From an uncultured Planctomycetota bacterium (GTDB lineage: Bacteria > Planctomycetota > Brocadiia > CAIUPP01), in NCBI GenBank assembly GCA_903901045.1, contig CAIUPP010000138.1:23561-87560 (forward strand): a stretch of DNA of 64,000 nt. Reading direction: 5' to 3'. Below are positions 32,898 to 40,464 of this stretch, piece after piece; the first letter of the stretch is position 1; each line of letters starts with the position of its first letter. The notes under the pieces were generated by a model. That model had not been told where the DNA came from. It did no database searches and saw only the letters and a list, made by a program, of their open reading frames with translations. The translations under genes and the position numbers were made by a program.

Positions 32898-33085
32898 AAA
32901 TGCTCCTTCAAACCTCGGCGAACGCCACCGACGCTTACGGGAGTATTCCGGCAAAGCCCCTTCTGCCGACTCTTGACATTGGGTGGTAATTGTAACAGGA
33001 ACGGCGGGGCGAGCCTAGGGCGAGTTTCACAACTTGACATGTAGCGCGGACTATCCCCTCGACCAACTCGGGGCCGTGGGTCGAG

Positions 33086-33128
33086 GTGGGGACACAAAAC
33101 TTTCCTTTGGAAAGTATTGTGTCCCCAC
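33086..33128. repeat. Family C 43-bp hairpin, copy 2
   Basis: Identical to the copy at 46273-46315. Followed 21 bp later by the 18-bp motif (33150-33167). Confidence 0.9.
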
Positions 33129-33149
33129 CGGCCCGGCCTGCCAACCGGG

Positions 33150-33167
33150 ATGGTTTCAACAAAGCAA
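33150..33167 (-). repeat. 18-bp motif, one mismatch
   Basis: ATGGTTTCAACAAAGCAA, the complement of TTGCTCTGTTGAAACCAT with one change. Confidence 0.7.
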
Positions 33168-33175
33168 AACCAGTT

Positions 33176-33535
33176 CTAGAGTGAATCGCCCCCTGGCGCG
33201 CTGGGTTTCGTCGCAGGCACCGGAAGCGCGCAGGCCGCTTCCAGCGGCGGCAGGCCGACGCGCGAACGCGCCTCCTGGCACTGCGGATCGCCGGCGGGGA
33301 AATCGCGGCAGACCCGCGGCCGCGTGGGGTGGATCGTGCAGAGACTGTCGGGCCCCAGAAAGCTGCAACGCTCGTGGAACGGGAGCGGATAGAGCTTGTA
33401 CGCCCAGTCATCCTCGCGCAGATGGTCCGGCAGGCGGTACCCCTCGGAGCGAATGCGCGGCTCCATCTCCGCATCCGCCTCGGAGACGAACACCGGGAAC
33501 GTCCGGCAACACGCGCCGCAGCCGTCGCACTCCAT
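33176..33535 (-). CDS. YkgJ-type Zn/Fe-chelating Cys-cluster protein
   Basis: A 119-residue protein of the CxxCxxCC cluster family. The N-terminus is MECDGCGACCRTFPVF, and CSFLGPDSLCTIHPTRPRVCRDFP supplies four more Cys/His ligands, as in YkgJ proteins, which probably bind zinc or iron. Biological role is unknown. I chose ATG 33535 because GGAGG lies six bases upstream; MTGWRM at 33556 is also possible. It overlaps nothing and is separated from the downstream kinase gene by a family C hairpin and the 18-bp motif. Confidence 0.85.
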   Translation of the reverse strand: MECDGCGACCRTFPVFVSEADAEMEPRIRSEGYRLPDHLREDDWAYKLYPLPFHERCSFLGPDSLCTIHPTRPRVCRDFPAGDPQCQEARSRVGLPPLEAACALPVPATKPSAPGGDSL

Positions 33536-33630
33536 CCGCATCCTCCAGCCCGTCATGTCAACGCGCCCCACGCAGACGCGCCTCACTACATCATAGCATG
33601 AAGGGGGACTCGGATGGGCGCCGAGGCGAC

Positions 33631-35070
33631 TTACCAAAGCAACCGCTCTGCCTGGCCCAGCAGGTAGACGAAGATGTGGGCGGGGACGCGAAGGAACGCT
33701 GTCTCCGCGTTCCTGAAGCGCTGGACATCGAAGTCTTCTTCCCGCCGGGTGACCCAGTAGGCCGACTTCACTTTCTCCCGCCCGCAGAACGCCACAATGC
33801 CCTCGCTCTCACGCAAGGGCGCCTTCTCCCGGTACTTGACCTCCACGGGAATCAGGTAAGCCGGACTCCGCACGATAATATCCACTTCCTTCTGTGTGGC
33901 CGCATCTCGCCAGTAGGTGATCTGCGGGACATCGCGGTAGTGGTATGCGAAGAGATGACGCAAGACGGTCGTCTCCGCGATGGTTCCCATTTCCTCCGGG
34001 TTGTTGAGCACCTCCTCTCCCCGCAGCAAGACGGCATTTCTCAGGGCTGCGTCGACGAGATAGACCTTGGGCTGAGCCTTTAGCACCTTCTTGCCTGTGG
34101 GAGCGTAAGGAGGCAGCAGGTAGATCAAATTCGCTTTCTTTAGGACCTCTAAATGGTTCAAGACCGTGGGGCGAGTCAGTTCCAGGGCATCGGCGCACTT
34201 TCGGGCCACAAAGAGACCGCCGCTGTTCAGGCAGATGTAAATGAACAGTTTCTCCAAGTCGTTGACGCTGCGGATACCGAACAGGCTTGCCATGTCTCGT
34301 TTGATGACTCGCTCCACCACGTCCTCTCGCAGGAGGCGCTGTGAGAGCGTCGAGTCGTTCTGTCTGGCGGTCTCAGGAAAACCGCCCACAAGAAGGTATC
34401 GTTGGAACAGGGGCATGAGGGGTCTGAACTGAGTGGCAAGAAGAGACAGGTCATCCTTCTTAATCTTGAACAAGTCTATAGGCCGCAGGTCATCGGGAAT
34501 TTGGCCGGTGCGTTCACCCCGTATCTGAAGGAACTCGTAGAAGGACAAAGTGGGTATCTGGACGGTCAGCCAGCGGCCGACTCCGCTTTCGGTGAGTTTC
34601 TGGTGATGGGCCACACTGGCCGAGCCGGTCGCCAGAATGCGGTACTCAGGATTGTGGTCAACAAGTTGCTTGATGTGAAGCTCCCAGTCGCTTGAGTACT
34701 GCACCTCGTCCAAGAGCAGGACAGCGGGTTTCCCCTGGGGATAGGTGCTCTCGTGGTAGAGCTTGAGTATCTTGGGCAGGGTGAAAATCTTAAGCAAGGG
34801 ATGGTCAAGGCTGATATAGCAGATGCTCTTGGGGTCGGCCCCCTCCTTGAGAAGCGATTCGGCTATCTGGAAAAGAATGGTGGTCTTGCCGACGCGCCTC
34901 GGCCCTGAAAGATGAATCGCTCGCTGGAGCTCGGACTTGGCGAGGTAATCGTGGCAGACTTGGAAGGCTATGCGGCGAAACTTAGGGACAACCAATGGAC
35001 GACCACCCCACCAGGGGTTGTATCCTTGGAGAACGCTCAGGAGTTCCGCGCGGTCGAGCAAGTCGTTCAT
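33631..35070 (-). CDS. AAA+ ATPase of the DUF4143 family
   Basis: A 479-residue ATPase: Walker A HLSGPRRVGKTTIL, Walker B PAVLLLDEVQYSSDWE, sensor ILATGSASV, then a winged-helix and a C-terminal nuclease-fold DUF4143 part (WRDAATQKEVDIIVR, LIPVEVKYREK), which has the D-x(n)-E-x-K pattern of PD-(D/E)XK-like folds. Such proteins are widespread, poorly understood and often mobile. ATG 35070 has AAGGA seven bases upstream. It has its own promoter and operator-like dyad and is AT-richer than its surroundings, which suggests horizontal gain; it lies next to the tRNA-Leu attachment site but outside the 59-bp repeats. Confidence 0.88.
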   Translation of the reverse strand: MNDLLDRAELLSVLQGYNPWWGGRPLVVPKFRRIAFQVCHDYLAKSELQRAIHLSGPRRVGKTTILFQIAESLLKEGADPKSICYISLDHPLLKIFTLPKILKLYHESTYPQGKPAVLLLDEVQYSSDWELHIKQLVDHNPEYRILATGSASVAHHQKLTESGVGRWLTVQIPTLSFYEFLQIRGERTGQIPDDLRPIDLFKIKKDDLSLLATQFRPLMPLFQRYLLVGGFPETARQNDSTLSQRLLREDVVERVIKRDMASLFGIRSVNDLEKLFIYICLNSGGLFVARKCADALELTRPTVLNHLEVLKKANLIYLLPPYAPTGKKVLKAQPKVYLVDAALRNAVLLRGEEVLNNPEEMGTIAETTVLRHLFAYHYRDVPQITYWRDAATQKEVDIIVRSPAYLIPVEVKYREKAPLRESEGIVAFCGREKVKSAYWVTRREEDFDVQRFRNAETAFLRVPAHIFVYLLGQAERLLW

Positions 35071-35080
35071 GCCAAGTTCC

Positions 35081-35141
35081 TTACCAATTATACCCATTAA
35101 TGGTAAAGTGTACTATACCATTCCATGACCTAATTGGTCAA
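35081..35141 (-). promoter_or_regulatory. Promoter and dyad upstream of the DUF4143 ATPase
   Basis: TTGACC (complement of 35136-35141), 18-bp spacer, TATAGT (complement of 35112-35117). A dyad TTACCA...TGGTAA (35081-35106) sits just downstream of the expected start of transcription. Confidence 0.7.
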
Positions 35142-35260
35142 TATCGCCTTCGGTTCCATCCTCCCGCCCTCCCAGGGAAAGTGCCCCTTCATCGTAGAGA
35201 AGCCGACCCGCCCGACTGATCTTGTGTTAGACGATGAAGCGTCGTGGTGAGTTGAAAATG

Positions 35261-35278
35261 ATGGTTTCAACAGAGCAA
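35261..35278 (-). repeat. 18-bp motif, exact copy
   Basis: The exact reverse complement of 46214-46231 (TTGCTCTGTTGAAACCAT). It lies 57 bp from the encoded CCA end of the tRNA-Leu gene. Confidence 0.75.
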
Positions 35279-35334
35279 GCGTTAGTCTATTGAGCGACAA
35301 GGGCCATTTTTTGACCGATGCCGTTGAAGCAAGC

Positions 35335-35419
35335 TGGTGCGAGGGAGGGGAGTCGAACCCCTACCCCTTTCGGGACTGGATCCTAAGTCCAGCGCGTATG
35401 CCAATTCCGCCACCCTCGC
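35335..35419 (-). tRNA. tRNA-Leu(UAG)
   Basis: An 85-nt tRNA with encoded CCA. The acceptor arms are GCGAGGG and CCCTCGC; the anticodon loop reads CT-TAG-GA between CTGGA and TCCAG; a long variable arm (CCCGAAAGGGG) and GGTTCGACTCC T-arm are typical of leucine tRNAs. Its 5' half and 19 bp of upstream sequence form the integration core of the neighbouring element. Confidence 0.95.
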
Positions 35420-36836
35420 ACGTGCCCCGCATGATACCCAAACCACGGCCCTTTGCCAATGCCAGCAATGCTTTTCCGTGTGCGGTATCACTTTGTATTA
35501 CGCCTTTGTCCCCTTGCAGTTGCTTGCCCGAACTACCCCCATTTACCCCCAATTCCGGTACAGTTTCCGGTACAGTCATTCCGTCCGTTCCCGTCGCGCG
35601 GGCTTCTTGGGCGCTTGACGGCGCGGACAGGTCCGGCAGCGCGTCCAACGCCCCCGTCTGACTGGCAAGGGTCAGGTGTGTGTAGTGGTCCATTGTCAGC
35701 ACAATGCTTGAATGCCGCGCCAGCGATTGCGCCGTCTTGGGATGCACCCCGCCGTTGCACAGGTTGGTAATGAACGTGTGGCGCAGCGCGTGGAAGTCCA
35801 CCACCCGCCCCGCCGCGTCTTCCGCCTCGATCCCCGCCGCCGTCAAGTCTTCCTCAATCATGCTCCCGCCGACGTTCCTATCAGGCATCGGGAAGGCTTG
35901 CGCCGCTGGCAGCTTTGCCCGCAGGTACTCCCGCAGCAGTTCCGCCGTCTCACGCCGAAGGGGTAGCCGGTCTTCGCGCCGGTGCTTGGAGTATCCCGCC
36001 TTGACGGTCACGGTAGGCGTTGTGGCGTCCAGCGCGAAGCTCCCCGCCGTCAAGGTCCGCAGTTCATTCCACCGCAGCCCCGTTTCAAGCGCCAGCCGGT
36101 AGAGCATTTCCCGATCCGCGCCCGTCAGCCCGGCGTAGGGCTTGCCCTTGCGCGTGGCTTCCAGCAGCAGGCGGCATTCATCCGCCGTCAGCGCGCGGCG
36201 GACAATGCGCCGGTCAGTCTGTGCGTTCATCCGCTTCAGGAAGGCCACAGGCGATTCACTCGCGCGCCGTTCCGACACCATCCACTTGCAGAACTGCTTG
36301 AACGCCCCGACATACCCGTTACAAGTCCGTATGCTCATGCCCGAATCGTTCTCACCCTTCGGCTTGCGTTCTTCGGCAAGGAACGTCTCCACCTTCCCCG
36401 GCGCTATGTCGCTCCACTTCTTGAAGTGGCAACCGTCGAGAATCGCCTTGACGCGCGCGGTTGTCGTGTTGACATACATCGCCGTCCGCCCCTGTGCGCC
36501 AAGCGCCGCGCCGAACTCTGCAAGGTGTTCCGTCAGCGGCTTGCCCGCCGCCGCGCGGCGCGGGTCCAGCAGCCCAAGTACCGCCAGCCGCGCCCGGATA
36601 CGTTCCGGCACTCCCTCAAGCCACACGATCAACGCCCGGTCAGGTGCTTCCCCGCTCACATGACAGGCCAGCAGACGTTGCAGCTTCCCCGCGAAGGCTT
36701 CCGTTACCGCCTTATCCGCGAACGCGGCCAGCGTCAATTCCTTCCCGTCCTTGTCCGTAAAGGCAACGTGGAAATTCCCGCTCTCGCGCACATCCCCATT
36801 ATCGTCTCGGTACGTGTGCTTGAAGATTCGCAGCAT
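35361..36836 (-). CDS. int: Tyrosine recombinase/integrase overlapping attL
   Basis: A 491-residue integrase. Catalytic residues are R255 (ETGLRWNELR), H349 and R352 (HALRHTF), H375 (ARHSS) and Y385 (MDHYTH); the N-terminal half holds the arm- and core-binding domains. It integrates the 35.4-45.0 kb element into the tRNA-Leu gene. The last 25 codons read through the 59-bp attachment core and into the tRNA (MRGTCEGGGIGIRAGLR), ending at 35361. In the excised circle the same frame would continue into the tail at 44766-45011, giving about 547 residues. It starts MLRIFKHTYR three bp after the XRE gene, probably co-transcribed from the promoter at 37050. Confidence 0.93.
   Translation of the reverse strand: MLRIFKHTYRDDNGDVRESGNFHVAFTDKDGKELTLAAFADKAVTEAFAGKLQRLLACHVSGEAPDRALIVWLEGVPERIRARLAVLGLLDPRRAAAGKPLTEHLAEFGAALGAQGRTAMYVNTTTARVKAILDGCHFKKWSDIAPGKVETFLAEERKPKGENDSGMSIRTCNGYVGAFKQFCKWMVSERRASESPVAFLKRMNAQTDRRIVRRALTADECRLLLEATRKGKPYAGLTGADREMLYRLALETGLRWNELRTLTAGSFALDATTPTVTVKAGYSKHRREDRLPLRRETAELLREYLRAKLPAAQAFPMPDRNVGGSMIEEDLTAAGIEAEDAAGRVVDFHALRHTFITNLCNGGVHPKTAQSLARHSSIVLTMDHYTHLTLASQTGALDALPDLSAPSSAQEARATGTDGMTVPETVPELGVNGGSSGKQLQGDKGVIQSDTAHGKALLALAKGRGLGIMRGTCEGGGIGIRAGLRIQSRKG
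35380..35438. repeat. attL core, 59-bp direct repeat
   Basis: Identical over 59 bp to 44953-45011. It covers the anticodon loop and 5' half of the tRNA plus 19 bp upstream. Beyond it, about 50 bp at each site are still related (roughly 70%), whereas the inner left flanks are unrelated. Confidence 0.93.
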
Positions 36837-36839
36837 AGC

Positions 36840-37043
36840 TCACTTCCCCTTTCTGATATGAAGGTCCAACAGCGCCGCCAGCTTGTCAAGAGTCCATAGC
36901 CCCAGCCCCGCCTTGCGGTTCATAAAGTGGGACATAGAGGCTTGGTCCAGCCCGATCCGCTTGCAGATTTCATACCGGCTCATGCCGGAATCATCTATCG
37001 CCCGGCGGATTTCTTCGGAGAGTGTGTCTTTCTTCTTGCTCAT
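36840..37043 (-). CDS. Small XRE-family regulator
   Basis: A 67-residue helix-turn-helix protein: LSEEIRRAIDDSGMSRYEIC, KRIGLDQASMSHFM, then a stabilising helix (LWTLDKLAALLDLHI). It is the complete XRE fold with almost no extension. It lies three bp upstream of int and may act as excisionase-like factor or repressor of the int operon (inference). The promoter's start of transcription falls at or within a base or so of the ATG at 37043, so the message looks leaderless and no ribosome-binding site is present. Confidence 0.85.
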   Translation of the reverse strand: MSKKKDTLSEEIRRAIDDSGMSRYEICKRIGLDQASMSHFMNRKAGLGLWTLDKLAALLDLHIRKGK

Positions 37044-37049
37044 GGTGAT

Positions 37050-37078
37050 ATTCTACCCTGTGCTTTGATAGCTGTCAA
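37050..37078 (-). promoter_or_regulatory. Strong promoter of the XRE-int operon
   Basis: TTGACA (complement of 37073-37078), 17-bp spacer, TAGAAT (complement of 37050-37055). The ATG begins seven bases after the -10 box, the usual distance to the transcription start. Confidence 0.8.
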
Positions 37079-37234
37079 GTAGCCCTATTCGATTCCCATC
37101 TTCGTTCCAGGCTTAGGCCTTTTCCCGAACCGATACGGCCACGGCGCGCACCGCTCCCCGGAGGCGCACACCGCGCATTGCTTCCGGGCCGCCAGTGTGC
37201 CCATGCACTTCCTTTCAGGCAAATGGCGGTCCTT

Positions 37235-37978
37235 CTACAGGTTGGTCTCCATCGGCGCAGAGAACGTCCTAGTATCTGCCTGCCGTGCGGCGGTTCCCAG
37301 GAGATACCCGAAAGCCCTCTTGATCTTCTTGTCGTTCATCAAGTCCCCTTGCAGCACACAGAGAGCCTTTCGCGCTTTCTCGACGTTGTACCCCCGTTTG
37401 ACAAGTGCCCTTACCGCCAAGTTGAAGTCTATCTTTTGGCCTTCTCCTAAAAGCCCGTTCACGTTTTCTATGACAGAGCGAAGACTCTCCCACTTGGGAC
37501 CGTCCCCTTTGGCCTGCGCGTTGTCGCGCGGGGAACTAAAGCCGTCCCTTCTTGGGGTCTTGGTTTTCTTTCCTTCTTGGTGGGTGTCCACCCCGACACC
37601 AACAGCAGTGTCAGCCCCGACACTTGCGCCAGTGTCAGCAGGGACACCCCCATTGACACTACCCACCCCGCCTTCGCTGGGCGCAGGCCACACAATCCAG
37701 CGGCAAGATGCTTCCCGTCCTTTGTGGCTGCCAGCCAGTTGCTTCATTTCCAAGCCCCGCAAGGCACGGTGAGCATTCCGCTGGCTTACTCCCGCAATGC
37801 CTGCGATTGTACTGACGGCTACTTCGTCGCGTTCCTTGTGATAGCCGCGCGTCTGGTCGCCAAGCGCGAAGTACACTCGCAGTTCCTCACCGCACAGGTC
37901 GTGCCGCTGAAGAATGGCCTCAAGTCCCTCATGCTCCATCTGCCAGAAGCCGTTGCGTGTCTTCACTTCCCCGCGCAC
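37235..37978 (-). CDS. Replication-initiator-like protein (phage O-type HTH N-terminus)
   Basis: A 247-residue protein. Residues 1-90 resemble the N-terminal winged helix of phage replication proteins: TRNGFWQMEHEGLEAILQR, LRVYFALGDQTRGYHKERDEV, AVSTIAGIAGVSQRNAHRAL. A low-complexity Val/Asp/Gly linker (about 115-150) follows, then a C-terminal helical domain with LVKRGYNVEKARKALCVLQG. A role in element replication is likely but not proven. GTG 37978 has AAAGGGGG six bases upstream and overlaps the AlpA-like gene by 16 bp. Confidence 0.6.
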   Translation of the reverse strand: MRGEVKTRNGFWQMEHEGLEAILQRHDLCGEELRVYFALGDQTRGYHKERDEVAVSTIAGIAGVSQRNAHRALRGLEMKQLAGSHKGREASCRWIVWPAPSEGGVGSVNGGVPADTGASVGADTAVGVGVDTHQEGKKTKTPRRDGFSSPRDNAQAKGDGPKWESLRSVIENVNGLLGEGQKIDFNLAVRALVKRGYNVEKARKALCVLQGDLMNDKKIKRAFGYLLGTAARQADTRTFSAPMETNL

Positions 37979-38223
37979 CGGCAACCCCCTTTCTCCGGCT
38001 GCCAGTACCAGGACGCGCGCGGCGGCGCGCCCGCCTCGATCCACGCGCGCACTTCGGCATCGCGCCAGCGCGTCAGCCTGCCGAGTTTCATCGGCTTGGG
38101 GAGCTTGCCCCCGCTGTGCATCCGCCAAACGTGCGTAGGTGAGCATCCGAGCATCCCCGCCAGTTCATCGGCGGAAATCAGGAGCGCCGCCGATATGGGG
38201 GCGGTAAGGGGTGTCTCAAGCAT
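37963..38223 (-). CDS. AlpA/excisionase-like DNA-binding protein
   Basis: An 86-residue protein with a MerR/AlpA-type winged helix: LLISADELAGMLGCSPTHVWRMHSGGKLPKPMKLGRLTRW followed by RDAEVRAWIEAG. These proteins act as excisionases or activators in integrative elements. The start MLETPLTAPI at 38223 has AAGGGG seven bases upstream and overlaps the end of the upstream gene by 8 bp, so translation is probably coupled. Confidence 0.82.
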   Translation of the reverse strand: MLETPLTAPISAALLISADELAGMLGCSPTHVWRMHSGGKLPKPMKLGRLTRWRDAEVRAWIEAGAPPRASWYWQPEKGGCRCAGK

Positions 38224-38401
38224 CGGCGTTCCCCTTGTCCGGCAAGTGGCGCAACCGTCGTGCGTTTTCCTCGGCAATCATCCAACGCCCGCCGATCTTG
38301 TAAGCGCCCGGCAACTGCCCCATACGGGCAAGACGGCGGACTGTCTCCGGGTGTTTGCGAATGAGCGCCGCAAGTTCCTCAAGCGTCAAGTCCGTGTGCA
38401 T
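38216..38401 (-). CDS. Small HTH (excisionase-family) protein
   Basis: A 61-residue protein reading MHTDLTLEELAALIRKHPET, VRRLARMGQLPGAYKIGGRWMIAEENARR, again a MerR/Xis-like winged helix. ATG 38401 has GGAGG eight bases upstream; upstream ATGs in frame lack one. It is first of three overlapping genes with the AlpA-like and replication-like proteins. Two Xis-like proteins side by side suggest one controls excision and one transcription (inference). Confidence 0.78.
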   Translation of the reverse strand: MHTDLTLEELAALIRKHPETVRRLARMGQLPGAYKIGGRWMIAEENARRLRHLPDKGNADA

Positions 38402-38492
38402 TCTATGGGCCTCCATGCTTTCTAACTTCCGCATAGAGTGTGCCACAGAGAACAACGCCTGACAGTGGTGTTAGAGTGAAGCCAGAGTGAAG

Positions 38493-39263
38493 TCAGAGGG
38501 TAACTGGCTTCGGCGGGGAATCAGGGCAGTAGTAACCAAGCCCTTTCTTGTTCTTCACCGTTCCTCGTTTTTTCAAGTCCGCAAGGGCCGCTTTTACTGT
38601 ACGCAGGTCCTTCTTGACTCCGATCTTATCAAGGCGGCCCGTGAGGGCTTCGGCAGTCATTCCATGCCCGGCCAGTTCTTCCAGAATCCGAATCTGCAAG
38701 TCCGTACTTGGTTCATTATCCCCCCCATCGCCCGGTGCGCCGTCCACTCTTGCCGGTTGTGCCCCTGCCGATGGAATCACTCTCGGCCGTCGAGCTTCGT
38801 TTTCCAGCTTGATTGCCAGCCGTCCGATTTCCGTAATGCCTTGCCGATATGACTGCTGTTTCTTGTCTGGCATGTCAACGGCTACGAATTTGCACATATC
38901 AAGGAAATCGTTCATCAGCGTCCAAATGCTCCCCCGTTTCATGGCGTTCATCTTCTCGACAACATCCCATAGATACTCAACGCCTATGGCGTGGGCTTTC
39001 TGGATTCGCGTAGAGTTCAAGCCCCTGTCTTCGGCGGCGCGCACGAGCAATTGGCAGGCGTTCCCACCCAATGCCGTTACATCATTGAAACGCATCCGGG
39101 GATGCTGTTCCAACAGCGCCAGCCCCGCTCGGTTGGGCATGGCCCGCCAGAAGCTCAAGACTCTGAACAGATCCGTGGCAGTCAAGTTTGGGTAATTCTC
39201 CGGCCCACCGATACGATTCCAGAACTCCGCTTCAGCGGACTCCCTGGGGGAAGCTTTCGGCAT
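38493..39263 (-). CDS. Winged-helix protein of unknown function sharing a leader with the R-M gene
   Basis: A 256-residue protein I do not recognise. Residues 1-160 are helical with no motif; after a Pro/Gly/Asp linker (about 170-195) the C-terminus is a winged helix: LQIRILEELAGHGMTAEALTGRLDKIGV, LRTVKAALADLKKRGTVKNKKGLGYY. The start MPKASPRESA at 39263 has GAGGA six bases upstream. About 60 bp before it are closely related to the leader of the restriction-modification gene at 44007-44066, so the two are probably co-regulated, and this may be its controller. Confidence 0.6.
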   Translation of the reverse strand: MPKASPRESAEAEFWNRIGGPENYPNLTATDLFRVLSFWRAMPNRAGLALLEQHPRMRFNDVTALGGNACQLLVRAAEDRGLNSTRIQKAHAIGVEYLWDVVEKMNAMKRGSIWTLMNDFLDMCKFVAVDMPDKKQQSYRQGITEIGRLAIKLENEARRPRVIPSAGAQPARVDGAPGDGGDNEPSTDLQIRILEELAGHGMTAEALTGRLDKIGVKKDLRTVKAALADLKKRGTVKNKKGLGYYCPDSPPKPVTL

Positions 39264-39322
39264 GTTGCATCCTCGCTCATGCAAGCTCGCGGGGGAAGAA
39301 AACGGGCGGCAGGCTATGCGAG
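39263..39322 (-). promoter_or_regulatory. Duplicated leader, copy upstream of the winged-helix gene
   Basis: Closely similar to 44007-44066. Both contain TTGCA...TGCAA arms that place the GAGG ribosome-binding site in a small loop. Confidence 0.65.
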
Positions 39323-39454
39323 TTTCAGCTTTTCGGCCCGTCGGCCTATCCGCCCCGGCGCACTATATCAAACCGGACTGATAACCGGAAGGCGGCTGGC
39401 GACTGTCAGACCCGTGTGGCATAATACTTCCAATCTCAATCGGGAGGGACGGTG

Positions 39455-39634
39455 ATGATGACAATACTTGTGCTCCTCTTGCTGGTGGGATTGGGGGCGG
39501 TGGCCTGGCACAGGGGATTCAACGGCGTGGTGCATGTGCTGACGCTGCTGGGGGTGACGTTGGCGTTCTATTGGGGGGCGCTGCTGCCCTTCCTCGGTCT
39601 CTGCCTGCTGGTGTGGTTCTTCGGAAAGAAGTAG
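39455..39634 (+). CDS. Small two-helix membrane protein (59 aa)
   Basis: A short hydrophobic protein on the plus strand, opposite to its neighbours: MMTILVLLLLVGLGAVAWHR, GFNGVVHVLTLLGVTLAFYW, GALLPFLGLCLLVWFFGKK, with two or three membrane helices. GGGAGG lies seven bases before ATG 39455; a GTG three bases earlier is possible. A CATAATAC -10-like box is near 39420. A toxin- or holin-like role is conceivable for a small protein inside a defence-bearing element, but nothing proves it. Confidence 0.65.
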   Translation: MMTILVLLLLVGLGAVAWHRGFNGVVHVLTLLGVTLAFYWGALLPFLGLCLLVWFFGKK

Positions 39635-39731
39635 GCATGACCTTATGCCGCCGTACCTTTACCCCTTCGCCCCTTGAGATAGAATGGCGTCTTCAACAAG
39701 GGCCTTCGCTTCGTCCAGCAAGCGCCGGGCT

Positions 39732-40391
39732 TCACGACGCGCCGTAAGATGTCCTCCATAAAGGAATCGGAATCCATGCAATCTGCATGTACGCCCGCCC
39801 ATTCTTCACACCGGCTGCAAGAACCCCCGACCCAATGCACAGGGCCGACTGCTGGTTGTACTTGAGGTCCTCCGGTATCGCCTCTTTGGGGTGCAGGGGC
39901 AGAACCACGCCGTCCCGCGGGGTGGTGGAAGAATGGTAGATGATCAACGGCGTGAAGAAGAAGAACTTTTCGACTGCAAGGGCCTGTCCTGTCTCAACAT
40001 CATAATGGGTTTCGCCTCCAAGGGTGATCTGTCCAAGAAGCATTCCGAAGGTCTCTGAGTCCGCTACAAGTTCCCTCTTGTCGTCCCGCCATTCCGAAAG
40101 AGGCTCGTAGTACATCGCTGTATCATAGGGACCGATCAAGGCGGGCCACCAGAGGTTCCAAGGCCCATGCACGGTATAGCCTTTCACCTCACCGCGTCCG
40201 GTAAAGGTCAAGTTGCCGAAGGTCCCGCCATTCTGGGCATCGTACTTCAATTTCTCAATGACTGCCGGACTTATGTTGCGGAGAACATTCTGGAATTCCT
40301 TCTTGCTGCGCGGCCCGTTGCCGTCCAAGCAATAGAACGTACATCCGTTCAGGAACAGCAGGGCGAATGCGACAAAAGCCATGCTACGCAT
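39732..40391 (-). CDS. Lipoprotein of unknown function
   Basis: A 219-residue protein with a lipoprotein signal (FVAFALLFLNGC, Cys near residue 17). The mature part is aromatic-rich with no recognised motif: TVHGPWNLWWPALIGPYDTA, EKFFFFTPLIIYHSSTT, and IQIAWIPIPLW-like segments. AAGGAGG lies eight bases before ATG 40391. It follows the R-M gene by about 70 bp on the same strand and may be co-expressed with it. It is an uncommon passenger in an R-M island. Confidence 0.75.
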   Translation of the reverse strand: MRSMAFVAFALLFLNGCTFYCLDGNGPRSKKEFQNVLRNISPAVIEKLKYDAQNGGTFGNLTFTGRGEVKGYTVHGPWNLWWPALIGPYDTAMYYEPLSEWRDDKRELVADSETFGMLLGQITLGGETHYDVETGQALAVEKFFFFTPLIIYHSSTTPRDGVVLPLHPKEAIPEDLKYNQQSALCIGSGVLAAGVKNGRAYMQIAWIPIPLWRTSYGAS

Positions 40392-40464
40392 GAGTTGTGC
40401 CTCCTTCATCAAGAGTGGGTGTCTGGTTTGTCTTCGATTATGCCTTGACGCCTATCTTCCTTGC

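Noticed and set aside
35282..35491. 69-codon frame across the tRNA-Leu gene
   Set aside because: Reads the tRNA as protein; tRNA structure explains the sequence.
39643..39840. 65-codon minus frame after the lipoprotein gene
   Set aside because: Overlaps the lipoprotein C-terminus out of frame and has no ribosome-binding site.
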